Shown piece after piece: positions 44,476 through 52,602 of a stretch of DNA of 64,000 bases; position 1 is the stretch's first letter; every line of letters begins with the position of its first letter. The notes beneath the pieces are model-generated. The model did no database searches. It was given only the letters and a program-made list of their open reading frames with translations, and was not told the DNA's origin. The position numbers and the translations under genes are program-made. Source of the DNA: Paenibacillus sp. FSL R5-0345 (lineage in GTDB: Bacteria > Bacillota > Bacilli > Paenibacillales > Paenibacillaceae). The DNA is taken from the NCBI RefSeq assembly GCF_000758585.1, contig NZ_CP009281.1, positions 4,464,001 to 4,528,000 on the forward strand, read 5' to 3'.

Positions 44476-45020
44476 AGCCATTCGTCCTCCTTCCAATGGT
44501 TTCGAATCCATTGTCTCGCCCTATATAATCTGGATTCTACCGTCTTCAGTGAAATTCCCTGCTCTGCAGCAATCTGATCATATTTTTTATGTTCCAGATA
44601 ATAGGCCACCATAATTCCACGATGAGTTTCTGGCAGGCTATTAATTTCACTGAGCAGCCGATCCATCCGATCACGGCGTACAACACCTGACAACACATCC
44701 TCCTCGTTGGAAGCGGTCTGGCTTAGTACAAGCTCATAGTCAACAGGCAGTTCCCTAAGTCGATCACGCTTACGCTTAGCATCGATTGCCTTATTTAAGG
44801 CGATCCGTGTAATCCATGATTTCAAGCCTTGAAAACGGTAGTCAGGGAGAGATTTGTACATTTGTAAAAAAGCTTCCTGAGCAGCATCTTCCGCCATCTT
44901 GGCATCGCGTAATACAGAATAAGTAATTTTGTAAATTTGCTGACTGTATGTATTTACAAATTGGCGGAACGCATCTTCGTCACCTTGGCAAATCTGCCGA
45001 ATTAATACCTCTTCTTCAAT
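44472..45020 (-). CDS. ECF-type RNA polymerase sigma factor with apparent ATT start
   Basis: 182 residues if started at ATT 45020. Region 2 has FRQFVNTYSQQIYKITY, AEDAAQEAFLQMYKSL and FQGLKSWITRIALNKAID; region 4 has LPETHRGIMVAYYLEH and the HTH ISLKTVESRLYRARQWI. Starting at the first internal ATG (44897) would cut region 2.1 and leave only 141 residues. Upstream in frame no ATG, GTG or TTG occurs before a stop, but an ATT lies 8 bases after a strong AAGGAGG (45029-45035), giving the standard N-terminus EEEVLIRQICQGDEDAF. So initiation at ATT is the best reading. A sequencing change of TTG or ATG cannot be excluded. Confidence 0.85.
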   Translation of the reverse strand: MEEEVLIRQICQGDEDAFRQFVNTYSQQIYKITYSVLRDAKMAEDAAQEAFLQMYKSLPDYRFQGLKSWITRIALNKAIDAKRKRDRLRELPVDYELVLSQTASNEEDVLSGVVRRDRMDRLLSEINSLPETHRGIMVAYYLEHKKYDQIAAEQGISLKTVESRLYRARQWIRNHWKEDEWL

Positions 45021-45090
45021 GACTCTCCCCTCCTTCCCACAGCAATAGACGCCATCGATTACAACTACCCCTGCATTTTTTTATAAAAAT

Positions 45091-45138
45091 AATAAAAAAA
45101 CCGCACTGACTTTAGCGATGGGCTAAAGCAATGCGGTT
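45091..45138 (-). terminator. Intrinsic terminator after dnaD
   Basis: On the minus strand ACCGCA-TTGCTTTAGC pairs with GCTAAAGTCAG-TGCGGT, followed by seven T. Confidence 0.9.
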
Positions 45139-45152
45139 CTCTCCTGAGCAAG

Positions 45153-45905
45153 CTATCTTCCGCCATTGCGGAATTTTTGCGTATAGTTCTTAACATCCTG
45201 AGCGTTCTTGACCCGGTTGCGGGCCCATTCCAGCAATATTCGATCAATATAACGGAAATGAACCTTTCCTGCAAATACAGATTCCTTCAGTGCTAACAGA
45301 ATCAGCTCCTCGGGATACCGGTCTTGATCAACCCAACTAGATATCGTCTCACATTCCATTGGAGATAGCGGACGTCCGAATTCCTTTTCGAAAATACTGA
45401 ACAGATTTCGGCTTTCCTCTTCAGCTCCAAGTTGAGAAGGAGATGAGGGGGGCTTTCCGCCGAATCCACCCCCTGAAGCAGCCCGTGGTGCCGAGGTTGC
45501 ATAGCCCCCTGCGTGCTTATCTTGCTCATGCTCTTGCACAACTGTCGCTAGATAAGCACCAAGCTTTCCGTATAACCCTGAGAAGTTGTAGCGTTCATAA
45601 TGGATGTCTCTTAGTTCATCGTTGTCTCCATCGATACTAATGAAACCTTCCTTCATAAGCTTCTGCAATTCTCCTGCTAGAACAGATATGCTACGGCCTG
45701 TTACGACCTGAAGCTCCTCAAGCGAAGGGAAGTCAATCCCTTCCACCTGCCTGAAAGAAAGCAGATGGATCAGCAGCATGGCCTCACTTCCGCTTAAATT
45801 CAGCTTCCGGTAATACTTCAGTAATGCATAAGGTATGACGGCCATTCCGTTCTCCAGACCGAAGGAGACGCCTTCGCCCCAGGTACTCCATCCTTTGCCG
45901 TCCAT
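45153..45905 (-). CDS. dnaD: DNA replication initiation/restart protein DnaD
   Basis: 250 residues. N-terminal winged-helix DDBH1 domain (~20-115, with YYRKLNLSGSEAMLLIHLL and FPSLEELQVVTGRS), a Gly/Ser/Pro-rich linker at ~135-165, and the C-terminal DnaD/DDBH2 domain with FEKEFGRPLSPMECETISSW and the YIDRILLEWARNRV motif. It helps load the replicative helicase with DnaB and DnaI. It follows asnS by 26 bases, as in Bacillus. Confidence 0.94.
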   Translation of the reverse strand: MDGKGWSTWGEGVSFGLENGMAVIPYALLKYYRKLNLSGSEAMLLIHLLSFRQVEGIDFPSLEELQVVTGRSISVLAGELQKLMKEGFISIDGDNDELRDIHYERYNFSGLYGKLGAYLATVVQEHEQDKHAGGYATSAPRAASGGGFGGKPPSSPSQLGAEEESRNLFSIFEKEFGRPLSPMECETISSWVDQDRYPEELILLALKESVFAGKVHFRYIDRILLEWARNRVKNAQDVKNYTQKFRNGGR

Positions 45906-45931
45906 GAACGTCCCCCTTCAAATATAAGAAC

Positions 45932-47230
45932 TTATGGGTAGAGACGGTACAGCGTACGTGGGAATGGAATAGTCTCACGTACATGGTCAAGGCCACAGAT
46001 CCAAGCTACAGTACGCTCAAGTCCAAGTCCAAAACCAGAGTGAGGTACAGATCCGTAAGTACGCAGATCCATGTACCACTTGTAAGAGTCCATCGAAAGA
46101 TTATGCTCTTTGTAACGCTCTTCAAGCAGTGCAGGATCGTCGATCCGCTGTGAGCCACCAATAATCTCTCCGTAGCCTTCTGGAGCGATCATATCCGCAC
46201 ACAGCACGACTTCTGGACGATTTGGATCCGGCTTCATGTAGAACGCTTTGAAAGAAGCAGGGTAATGAGTAATAAATACAGGTTTATCGTATGCTTCTGC
46301 GATTGCTGTTTCATGAGGTGCACCGAAATCATCACCCCAAGCAATATCTTCAAAGCCTTTATCGTTTAAGAACTTGATTGCATCGTCATAAGTAATCCGT
46401 GGGAATGGCGCTTTGATATTCTCCAGTTTGGAAATATCGCGACCTACTGCTTCCAACTCCGCACGGCAATTCTTCAATACGGATTGCACAACGAAGCTAA
46501 TAAACTCTTCTTGTACCTTCAAGCTTTCTTCGTGATCTGTAAAGGCCATTTCTGGCTCGATCATCCAGAACTCGATTAAGTGGCGACGAGTCTTGGATTT
46601 CTCCGCACGGAAAGTTGGTCCAAAGGAATATACACGGCCCAGTGCCATTGCAGCAGCTTCCATGTACAACTGTCCACTTTGGGTCAGATAGGCATCCTCA
46701 TCGAAGTACTTCGTGTGGAACAAGTTAGTAGTTCCCTCTGCCGACGTTGGTGTCAGAATCGGAGGATCTACCTTTGTAAATCCACTCTCGTTAAAGAACT
46801 GTTGGATTGCGCGAATAATTTCCGCACGAATAACCAGAACAGCACGCTGCTTCGAGGCACGAAGCCAGAGATGACGGTGATCCATCAAGAAATCTACGCC
46901 ATGCTCTTTCGGAGTAATAGGATAATTCTCTGTAAGATGCAGGACTTCAATTCCAGTTACAGTCATTTCAAACCCGGACTGACTGCGAGGCTCCTCGCGA
47001 ATAATTCCGGTCACATACAAAGAGCTCTCCTGCGTGAGGCTCTTAGCAGCATCCCATACCTCTTCAGGTACTTCTGATTTCACTACAACTCCCTGAATAT
47101 AACCTGTACCATCGCGAAGCTGCAGGAACTGAATTTTACCACTGGAGCGCTTGTTGTTTACCCAACAACCGATAACAACGCTCTCTCCAACATGTTCATT
47201 CACGTTCTTGATTACACTCTTGTTAGCCAT
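45932..47230 (-). CDS. asnS: Asparaginyl-tRNA synthetase
   Basis: 432 residues, class IIb synthetase. N-terminal OB-fold anticodon domain (CWVNNKRSSGKIQFLQLRDG), motif 2 FRAEKSKTRRHLIEFWMIE, and motif 3 GFGLGLERTVAWI near the C-terminus. Charges tRNA-Asn. AGAGGAG precedes the ATG. It lies between ackA (21 bases upstream) and dnaD (26 bases downstream), probably one transcript. Confidence 0.97.
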   Translation of the reverse strand: MANKSVIKNVNEHVGESVVIGCWVNNKRSSGKIQFLQLRDGTGYIQGVVVKSEVPEEVWDAAKSLTQESSLYVTGIIREEPRSQSGFEMTVTGIEVLHLTENYPITPKEHGVDFLMDHRHLWLRASKQRAVLVIRAEIIRAIQQFFNESGFTKVDPPILTPTSAEGTTNLFHTKYFDEDAYLTQSGQLYMEAAAMALGRVYSFGPTFRAEKSKTRRHLIEFWMIEPEMAFTDHEESLKVQEEFISFVVQSVLKNCRAELEAVGRDISKLENIKAPFPRITYDDAIKFLNDKGFEDIAWGDDFGAPHETAIAEAYDKPVFITHYPASFKAFYMKPDPNRPEVVLCADMIAPEGYGEIIGGSQRIDDPALLEERYKEHNLSMDSYKWYMDLRTYGSVPHSGFGLGLERTVAWICGLDHVRETIPFPRTLYRLYP

Positions 47231-47251
47231 GCCTTCAATCTCTCCTCTAAT

Positions 47252-48460
47252 TTAGCCGTTAATTCCTTGCACAATACGGTGTGTATCGCGTGCAATGACA
47301 AGTTCTTCGTTTGTCGGAACTACTAGCACTTGTACCTTGGAATCTACCGTAGAGATACGACGTGGATCGCCGGAACGAACTTTGTTAGCTTCAGCATCCA
47401 ACTCAATACCCAGGAAAGTAAGGTTATTTAGCAGTTTCTCACGAAGCAATGAAGCATTTTCACCAACACCGGCAGTAAATACGATCGCATCTACACCGTT
47501 CATGGCAGCCGTATATGAACCGATATACTTGCGCAAGCGGTACTCATACATTTCAAAAGCTAGCGTGGAATTAGGCTCACCTTTTTCCATACCCTCAATA
47601 ATATCACGCATGTCACTGCTTACGCCCGAAATTGCTAAGAGACCACTATGTTTATTCAACATGGAGTTCACTTCACCTACAGACAATTCTTCCTTGTTCA
47701 TTACGTAAGGAACAATTGCTGGGTCAAGGTCACCACTGCGTGTACCCATCATCAAACCTTCCAGAGGTGTCATACCCATCGAAGTATCCACGGACACTCC
47801 GCCCTGAACTGCAGTTACACTACCGCCGTTACCGATATGACAAGTAATGATCTTCAGATCTTCCAGCGGACGCTCCAAGTACTCCGCAGCAGCCTTGCTT
47901 ACGAAGTCATGTGATGTACCGTGTGCGCCGTAACGACGAACTTTATATTTATTGTACAGTACTCTAGGAATAGCGTACATATAAGCTTTCTCAGGCATCG
48001 TTTGGTGGAAGGCAGTATCGAATACAACGACCTGCGGTACACCCGGCATATTTACTTCAGAAGCCGTAATCCCCATCATTGCTGCTGGGTTATGCAGTGG
48101 TGCAAGGTCAAACAATTGACGAATTTTCGTTTTTGCGTCAGCATCCACAAGTGCGGAGGCTTTGAAGAATTCACCACCATGCACTACGCGATGACCTACA
48201 GCATCAATTTCTTTAATGGATTCAATTACACCATGCTCCTTGTCTGTAAGACAAGCAAGGACTTTACGAATCGCAGTATTATGTTCCAGGATTTCGCTTA
48301 CTTCTGTCACTTCCGCTTTGCCAGTCGGTTTATGGTTCAGAATAGAGGAGTCCATTCCAATACGTTCAACCAAACCTTTAGCCAAAACCGATTCATCGTT
48401 CATGTTATAGAGCTGATATTTCAAAGAAGAACTACCTGAGTTAATAACTAGAATATTCAT
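47252..48460 (-). CDS. ackA: Acetate kinase
   Basis: 402 residues. Makes acetate and ATP from acetyl phosphate. Conserved N-terminus ILVINSGSSSLKYQLY, VGHRVVHGGEFF, FDTAFHQTMPEKAYMYAIP, RRYGAHGTSHDFVS, CHIGNGGSV and FTAGVGENASLLR are all present. Its ATG overlaps the stop of the 3-hydroxybutyryl-CoA dehydrogenase gene by 4 bases. The usual partner pta is not adjacent. Confidence 0.98.
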   Translation of the reverse strand: MNILVINSGSSSLKYQLYNMNDESVLAKGLVERIGMDSSILNHKPTGKAEVTEVSEILEHNTAIRKVLACLTDKEHGVIESIKEIDAVGHRVVHGGEFFKASALVDADAKTKIRQLFDLAPLHNPAAMMGITASEVNMPGVPQVVVFDTAFHQTMPEKAYMYAIPRVLYNKYKVRRYGAHGTSHDFVSKAAAEYLERPLEDLKIITCHIGNGGSVTAVQGGVSVDTSMGMTPLEGLMMGTRSGDLDPAIVPYVMNKEELSVGEVNSMLNKHSGLLAISGVSSDMRDIIEGMEKGEPNSTLAFEMYEYRLRKYIGSYTAAMNGVDAIVFTAGVGENASLLREKLLNNLTFLGIELDAEANKVRSGDPRRISTVDSKVQVLVVPTNEELVIARDTHRIVQGING

Positions 48461-49329
48461 ACACGGTCACCATCCTTGTCGTACTTGAAGAAGCCTTCTC
48501 CTGATTTCATACCCAGTTGTCCTGCACGTACCATCTTCTTGAGAATTGTAGAAGGGCGGTATTTCAATTCACCGTACTCACGGAACATATTTTCAAGCGC
48601 AGCAAGAACCGAATCCAAGCCGAATCTGTCAGCCATTTCAAGCGGTCCATATTGGAATTGATAACCGATACGCATAGCATCGTCAATATCCTGTGCGGAG
48701 GCAACGCCCTCTTGCAACACATGCATAGCTTCATTGATAAACAAGCAAATGAGGCGTGATGTTACAAATCCTGGGGATTCATAAATCATTACACCTTTTT
48801 TCTCAACAATCTCATCAACAAAGGATTTTGTGTCTTCAAAAGTAGCATCTGAAGTTTTCAGACCGCGTACGATTTCAACAAGATCCACTTTAGCAACAGG
48901 ATATATGAAATGCATTCCGATCACGCGTTCCGGATACATTGTAGAACTTGCAAGTTCAGTCAAGCTAAGTGTTGACGTATTGCTGGCAAGAATAATGTGA
49001 TTTGGACATACTTGATCCAATTGATTTAGAATCTTTTTCTTTTCTTCCAAATCCTCAACAATGGTTTCGATGACCATATCACAAGAGCTGAGTTCTGCGA
49101 AATGTGTCACTTTTTGAATGCGGCTAAGAATCAGCTTCTTTTCTGCTTGAGTGATCGCCCATTTCTCCAATTGCTTATCTAGACTTGTCTCGATCATTTC
49201 GTAAGAGTAGTCCAGTTTTTCTGCGGTTTTCTCCACCAGCAATACATCCAGGCCTTTGGCTGCTAACATTTCAGCAATACCTTGTCCCATTGTGCCACCG
49301 CCGATGACACCTATTTTTTTGAAATTCAT
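48457..49329 (-). CDS. hbd: 3-hydroxybutyryl-CoA dehydrogenase
   Basis: 290 residues. N-terminal NAD-binding GVIGGGTMGQGIAEMLA, catalytic His region GMHFIYPVAKVDLVEIV with upstream ASNTSTLSL, and the C-terminal 3HCDH domain with SPGFVTSRLICLFINEAM. Interconverts 3-hydroxybutyryl-CoA and acetoacetyl-CoA in butyrate, PHB or fatty-acid metabolism. The family could also be PaaH-like. AAGGATGGAG precedes the ATG. It is first in a likely hbd-ackA-asnS-dnaD transcript. Confidence 0.92.
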   Translation of the reverse strand: MNFKKIGVIGGGTMGQGIAEMLAAKGLDVLLVEKTAEKLDYSYEMIETSLDKQLEKWAITQAEKKLILSRIQKVTHFAELSSCDMVIETIVEDLEEKKKILNQLDQVCPNHIILASNTSTLSLTELASSTMYPERVIGMHFIYPVAKVDLVEIVRGLKTSDATFEDTKSFVDEIVEKKGVMIYESPGFVTSRLICLFINEAMHVLQEGVASAQDIDDAMRIGYQFQYGPLEMADRFGLDSVLAALENMFREYGELKYRPSTILKKMVRAGQLGMKSGEGFFKYDKDGDRV

Positions 49330-49440
49330 AAAAAAGTCTCCATCCTTTCAGGTATCTATACTTTTGTATTGTACCTTGTCTGTCGCAAAAATTTATAAAG
49401 CCCGACATATAATGATATCTTAGCATGCCTGAAAAGTAAA

Positions 49441-49471
49441 AAAAAATAACCAGCATAAAAATTTATGCTGG
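49441..49471 (-). terminator. Intrinsic terminator overlapping the end of the FtsH-like gene
   Basis: On the minus strand ACCAGCATAAA-TT-TTTATGCTGGT is followed by TA and nine T. The TAA stop of the FtsH-like gene lies inside the left arm, so the last codons form part of the hairpin. Confidence 0.92.
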
Positions 49472-50965
49472 TAAAAGGACGCTGTCACGAAATTGACATC
49501 GAAATTGCTCTCCAGAGAGTACTTCTTCCTTCATTAAAATGTCAAGAGAGTAATCAAATACATTTCGTTGCTTTTCAAGGTGCTCACGAGTGCGCGTCAT
49601 CAGTTCATCCAATATCTTACTATTTTCCTTCATAAGCTCTTCAGTGGTAACCATTTCCAGCTTAGCAATGCCCAGCGAAGTTAATCCTGACTTCATCATC
49701 GTTTCCACAATATTCAGCGCCTGATCGAAATCAGCGCGTGAACCTGTGCTTCGTCCGCCATAATACATTTCTTCAGCCGCCGCTCCACCAAGTGCAATCA
49801 TAATCTGATCTTCCAAATAATCTTTGGTGTACAAATACTGCTCTTGCTGAGGATTGTGCCGTACATATCCAAGGGCTTGCCCACGCGGAGTCAGTGTAAC
49901 CTGACTGACGCTTCCAGGACGAAGGAGCTCTGCCATAATGGCATGTCCCAGTTCATGAATAGCGACCCTCTTTTTCTCTTCGTGATTGGTTTCTCGATCC
50001 GTTTTTTCACCCATCATTACCTTGTCAATCGCCATCGACAGATGCCGCTGCTCAACTTCCGTCAAGTCCTCACGCATCATATAAATCGCAGCCTCATTCA
50101 TGACACTTTCCAGCTGAGCACCGGAGAAGCCATAAGCTTCTTCAGCAATTTTGTCGAGACTCACTTCTGGATGAAGAGGTTTATTCTTCGCATGCAATTC
50201 GAGAATCGATTTACGGCCCTTCTTGTCAGGCATGTCCACTTGAATATGACGGTCGAACCGTCCAGGACGTAGCAATGCCGAATCAAGCATCTCTTTCCGG
50301 TTTGTTGCAGCTACCAGCAGAATACGCGGTGTTTCGTTATTATAAATACCGTCCATCTCAGTCAACAGCTGATTCAAGGTCTGATCATATTCACGCTGCT
50401 GCCCGCCTTCACGTTTACCGCCAATTACGTCAATTTCATCAATGAAAATAATGGCACTCTGCTTGTTCTCCTTAACAGCGCGGTTACGGGCATCCTTGAA
50501 CAAATCACGAATCCGACCGGCCCCGACACCCACATACATTTCAACAAATTCACTACCTGATGCAGCTACGAATACGGAGTTTGTATAATGTGCAGCCGCT
50601 CTGGCCATAAGGGTCTTACCTGTTCCTGGAGGACCAGTGAGCAGAATCCCTTTTAAAGGACGAATCCCAAATTTGCTGATCTCCTCATGACGGATCAAAA
50701 AATCGAGTGCTTCACGAAGCTCTTGCTTCGCATTGTCTTGCCCGCCAATTTCTTCAAAAGTTAGCTTCGAAGGTCCTTCCTTCTTGCGTTTTTTCCCAGC
50801 ACCAGCATTCACCGTAAGACCGCCTCGCAAATGAGCAATTATAAGAAGTGCAGTAAGCATTCCAGCTGCTATAACAATTGGGAATATATTTATACCTAAA
50901 AAAGCCATGAAAATAAACAGTACAGGAATAAATCCGAGTAAAATTTCTTTAAGATACTTAGGCAT
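49463..50965 (-). CDS. Compact FtsH-like AAA zinc protease
   Basis: About 500 residues. Two close hydrophobic segments at the N-terminus (about residues 8-45, ILLGFIPVLFIFMAFLGI and IFPIVIAAGMLTALLIIA) with almost no loop between them, whereas normal FtsH has an ~70-residue extracytoplasmic domain there. Then the AAA domain: Walker A GPPGTGKTLMARAAA, pore region FVEMYVGVGAGRIRD, Walker B IIFIDEIDVIGG, SRH ATNRKEMLDSALLRPGRFDR; and the M41 peptidase domain with zinc motif HELGH and a downstream Asp in GSRADFDQALNI. I choose the ATG at 50965, which overlaps the upstream gene by 8 bases. It should degrade membrane or cytosolic proteins. Confidence 0.92.
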   Translation of the reverse strand: MPKYLKEILLGFIPVLFIFMAFLGINIFPIVIAAGMLTALLIIAHLRGGLTVNAGAGKKRKKEGPSKLTFEEIGGQDNAKQELREALDFLIRHEEISKFGIRPLKGILLTGPPGTGKTLMARAAAHYTNSVFVAASGSEFVEMYVGVGAGRIRDLFKDARNRAVKENKQSAIIFIDEIDVIGGKREGGQQREYDQTLNQLLTEMDGIYNNETPRILLVAATNRKEMLDSALLRPGRFDRHIQVDMPDKKGRKSILELHAKNKPLHPEVSLDKIAEEAYGFSGAQLESVMNEAAIYMMREDLTEVEQRHLSMAIDKVMMGEKTDRETNHEEKKRVAIHELGHAIMAELLRPGSVSQVTLTPRGQALGYVRHNPQQEQYLYTKDYLEDQIMIALGGAAAEEMYYGGRSTGSRADFDQALNIVETMMKSGLTSLGIAKLEMVTTEELMKENSKILDELMTRTREHLEKQRNVFDYSLDILMKEEVLSGEQFRCQFRDSVLLPA

Positions 50966-51500
50966 TATTCCATACCCCCAAGGTCGCAGGTTTTCGCGGC
51001 AAAATAATAAATTTACTTTCTTTTCCAATGCTTAAACTAACATACACATTGTTGTCGTCGATTTCAGTAGATGCTATCACATCTTTATATTCCGAATGCT
51101 GCTCTTTTAATCTATCAAGTTCAGTAGGTATAAGAGTATATTTACGGCTCTCCATCGCTTCAGCTACAGAGAACAACGCTTTATCCCAGTAATCATCTAA
51201 TAATTCATTTGAATTTTGATCCACATCGAGTTTAAGCTTACGTCCTTCAATCACTGACTTTCCTTCTTTAGATACATACGATACTAGATCACGTAAATTC
51301 GTGCCCGGCTGCAAATCAAGTTTCAAAGTGACCTCATCGCGGTTAATACTAATATGTGAATTATTTACTCCCTCATAACCGGATACAATCTTTTGGAGCG
51401 GTTCCTGTAAAGCAAACTGACGATATAAAAAGAATCCTCCGAACAATAGAGTAGCCGACAGTAGAGACGTTATCAGTACAGGTACAAGACGTAATTTCAA
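50958..51500 (-). CDS. Single-pass membrane protein coupled to the FtsH-like protease
   Basis: About 180 residues. One N-terminal transmembrane segment (about residues 5-27, LVPVLITSLLSATLLFGGFF) and a ~150-residue domain with alternating charged helices and beta strands (VTLKLDLQPGTNLRDLVSYV, DNNVYVSLSIGKESKFIIL). The basic KLRL before the segment suggests an extracytoplasmic C-terminus. The start is the TTG at 51500, 7 bases after AGGAGG. It ends 8 bases inside the FtsH-like gene, so the two are translationally coupled. Family not recognised; a partner or external domain for the protease is inferred. Confidence 0.75.
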   Translation of the reverse strand: MKLRLVPVLITSLLSATLLFGGFFLYRQFALQEPLQKIVSGYEGVNNSHISINRDEVTLKLDLQPGTNLRDLVSYVSKEGKSVIEGRKLKLDVDQNSNELLDDYWDKALFSVAEAMESRKYTLIPTELDRLKEQHSEYKDVIASTEIDDNNVYVSLSIGKESKFIILPRKPATLGVWNNA

Positions 51501-51721
51501 GAAACGTCCTCCTCTCAAAGATGACAAAATGTAAACAGAATGATTAATAAATCAAAGCTGTTAAGCGCTCATCAGAGCCTAACGTTCTCTTAATACTGTT
51601 CTAATTACAAACAGTAGTATATCACATGTGTATATACGAAAATGAAAAAAAGTGTGAAGATATTTAAAATTTTATTTTTTATTTTTTTCCAATTCATTAA
51701 ATATATTGATTTATTTCAACG

Positions 51722-51755
51722 AAAAAAAAGAGCCGTTACTTGTCGTTAACAGGCT
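51722..51755 (-). terminator. Orphan intrinsic terminator
   Basis: On the minus strand AGCC-T-GTTA pairs with TAAC-GGCT, followed by C and eight T. The nearest upstream gene end on this strand is tseB, which already has a hairpin at 51,861. Confidence 0.65.
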
Positions 51756-51860
51756 TATTTCCACATGTGTTTTTTAAATAAAAATATATAAAAACTACCT
51801 ACTTAGTATATCACAAATAGTACATTACGAGTATATCAAAATAATCCATCATATTAACGA

Positions 51861-51892
51861 AAACAAGCGAACCATAAATGGTCCGCTTGTTT
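51861..51892. terminator. Hairpin after tseB
   Basis: AAACAAGCG-ACCAT-AA-ATGGT-CGCTTGTTT with a single mismatch, 24 bases after the tseB stop. The T-run on the minus strand is short (TTTT), so termination may be partial. Confidence 0.7.
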
Positions 51893-51915
51893 CTAGTATA
51901 GTACTCTTGTTTATT

Positions 51916-52434
51916 TTAGCGGCTGGGTAAACTATATCCTTCACCCATTCGAGCTCCATCTGAGAACCGATAAAATTGATAATAATACCGACCGCTTTGT
52001 TTATAAAAAAGCTGCCATGCATACTCTCCGTTATATACCCCCGGCAACAACCGCTCGATACTAACGTCCGGAAGATCAGCTTTAATTATGCTGCGTATTT
52101 TCGCTTCAGAGGTCCCTTTACTCAGTTCCTCAGCATATACTGCGTCGTTGCCTTCTGCAAACTTCCCGTCTACAGTAAAGCGTACCCATACCATTAACTC
52201 GGTCCCGGATTGATTCTTCCCTGTTAAGACCCAGTACACTGCATTTTCATCCCACACGGATTTCTGTGCTTTAGTTACCTCTGTCAGACCAGCGCTGGTT
52301 TTGGCGATATCCTTAGCAATATCTCGCTCGTTCCATTGATCTTTCATAATATAGGCATAGAACTGGATAAGTCCAAACAGAAGGAGCAGAATCAGAACTG
52401 ACCCCAGGAGGATCCATTTTTTCCTTTTCTTCAA
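51916..52434 (-). CDS. tseB: Cell-wall elongation regulator TseB-like (YpmB) protein
   Basis: 172 residues, DUF5590/PepSY-like. Single N-terminal transmembrane segment (WILLGSVLILLLLFGLIQFYAYI) then an extracytoplasmic domain with AVYWVLTGKNQSGTELMVWV, EAKIRSIIKADLP and AWQLFYKQSGRYYYQFYRF. Bacillus YpmB/TseB interacts with penicillin-binding protein PBP2A and sits in the dinG-ypmA-ypmB-aspB-asnS-dnaD neighbourhood, matching this locus in part. Starts with TTG at 52434 behind AAGGGAG. Confidence 0.85.
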   Translation of the reverse strand: MKKRKKWILLGSVLILLLLFGLIQFYAYIMKDQWNERDIAKDIAKTSAGLTEVTKAQKSVWDENAVYWVLTGKNQSGTELMVWVRFTVDGKFAEGNDAVYAEELSKGTSEAKIRSIIKADLPDVSIERLLPGVYNGEYAWQLFYKQSGRYYYQFYRFSDGARMGEGYSLPSR

Positions 52435-52534
52435 GGTGCAGCTCCCTTTCTAGTAATATATCTTTTTTGATTATATAACACACCCGTGTGTTTATCCAAA
52501 GTTTCATATTCATTCATATAAATTCTTATATTTA

Positions 52535-52578
52535 CAGAAAAGGCCGTAACTTTTGCAAACGCAGAAAGTCACAGCCTT
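52535..52578 (-). terminator. Intrinsic terminator after mtaD
   Basis: On the minus strand AAGGCTGTGACTTT pairs with AAAGTTACGGCCTT (small mismatches) and is followed by TTCT. Confidence 0.7.
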
Positions 52579-52602
52579 ACAGTTAATTCTTATCATCTTA
52601 GA

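Larger units (their letters stand above)
51501..51915. other. AT-rich 415-base gap with orphan terminator
   Basis: No ORF. Contains three copies of AGTATATCA (51,616, 51,805 and 51,830 on the plus strand, the first two extended to AGTATATCACA), a terminator at 51,722-51,755 that is not adjacent to any gene end, and the tseB hairpin at 51,861-51,892. The minus strand between the two terminators has TATACT-like -10 sequences, so a short RNA is possible. Confidence 0.45.

Noticed and set aside
44472..44897. Short sigma-factor call starting at internal ATG
   Set aside because: It removes part of conserved region 2, while in-frame sequence upstream continues the family pattern behind a strong ribosome site.
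51616..51840. AGTATATCA repeats as a CRISPR or iteron array
   Set aside because: Only three short copies with irregular spacing; kept only as possible regulatory words.
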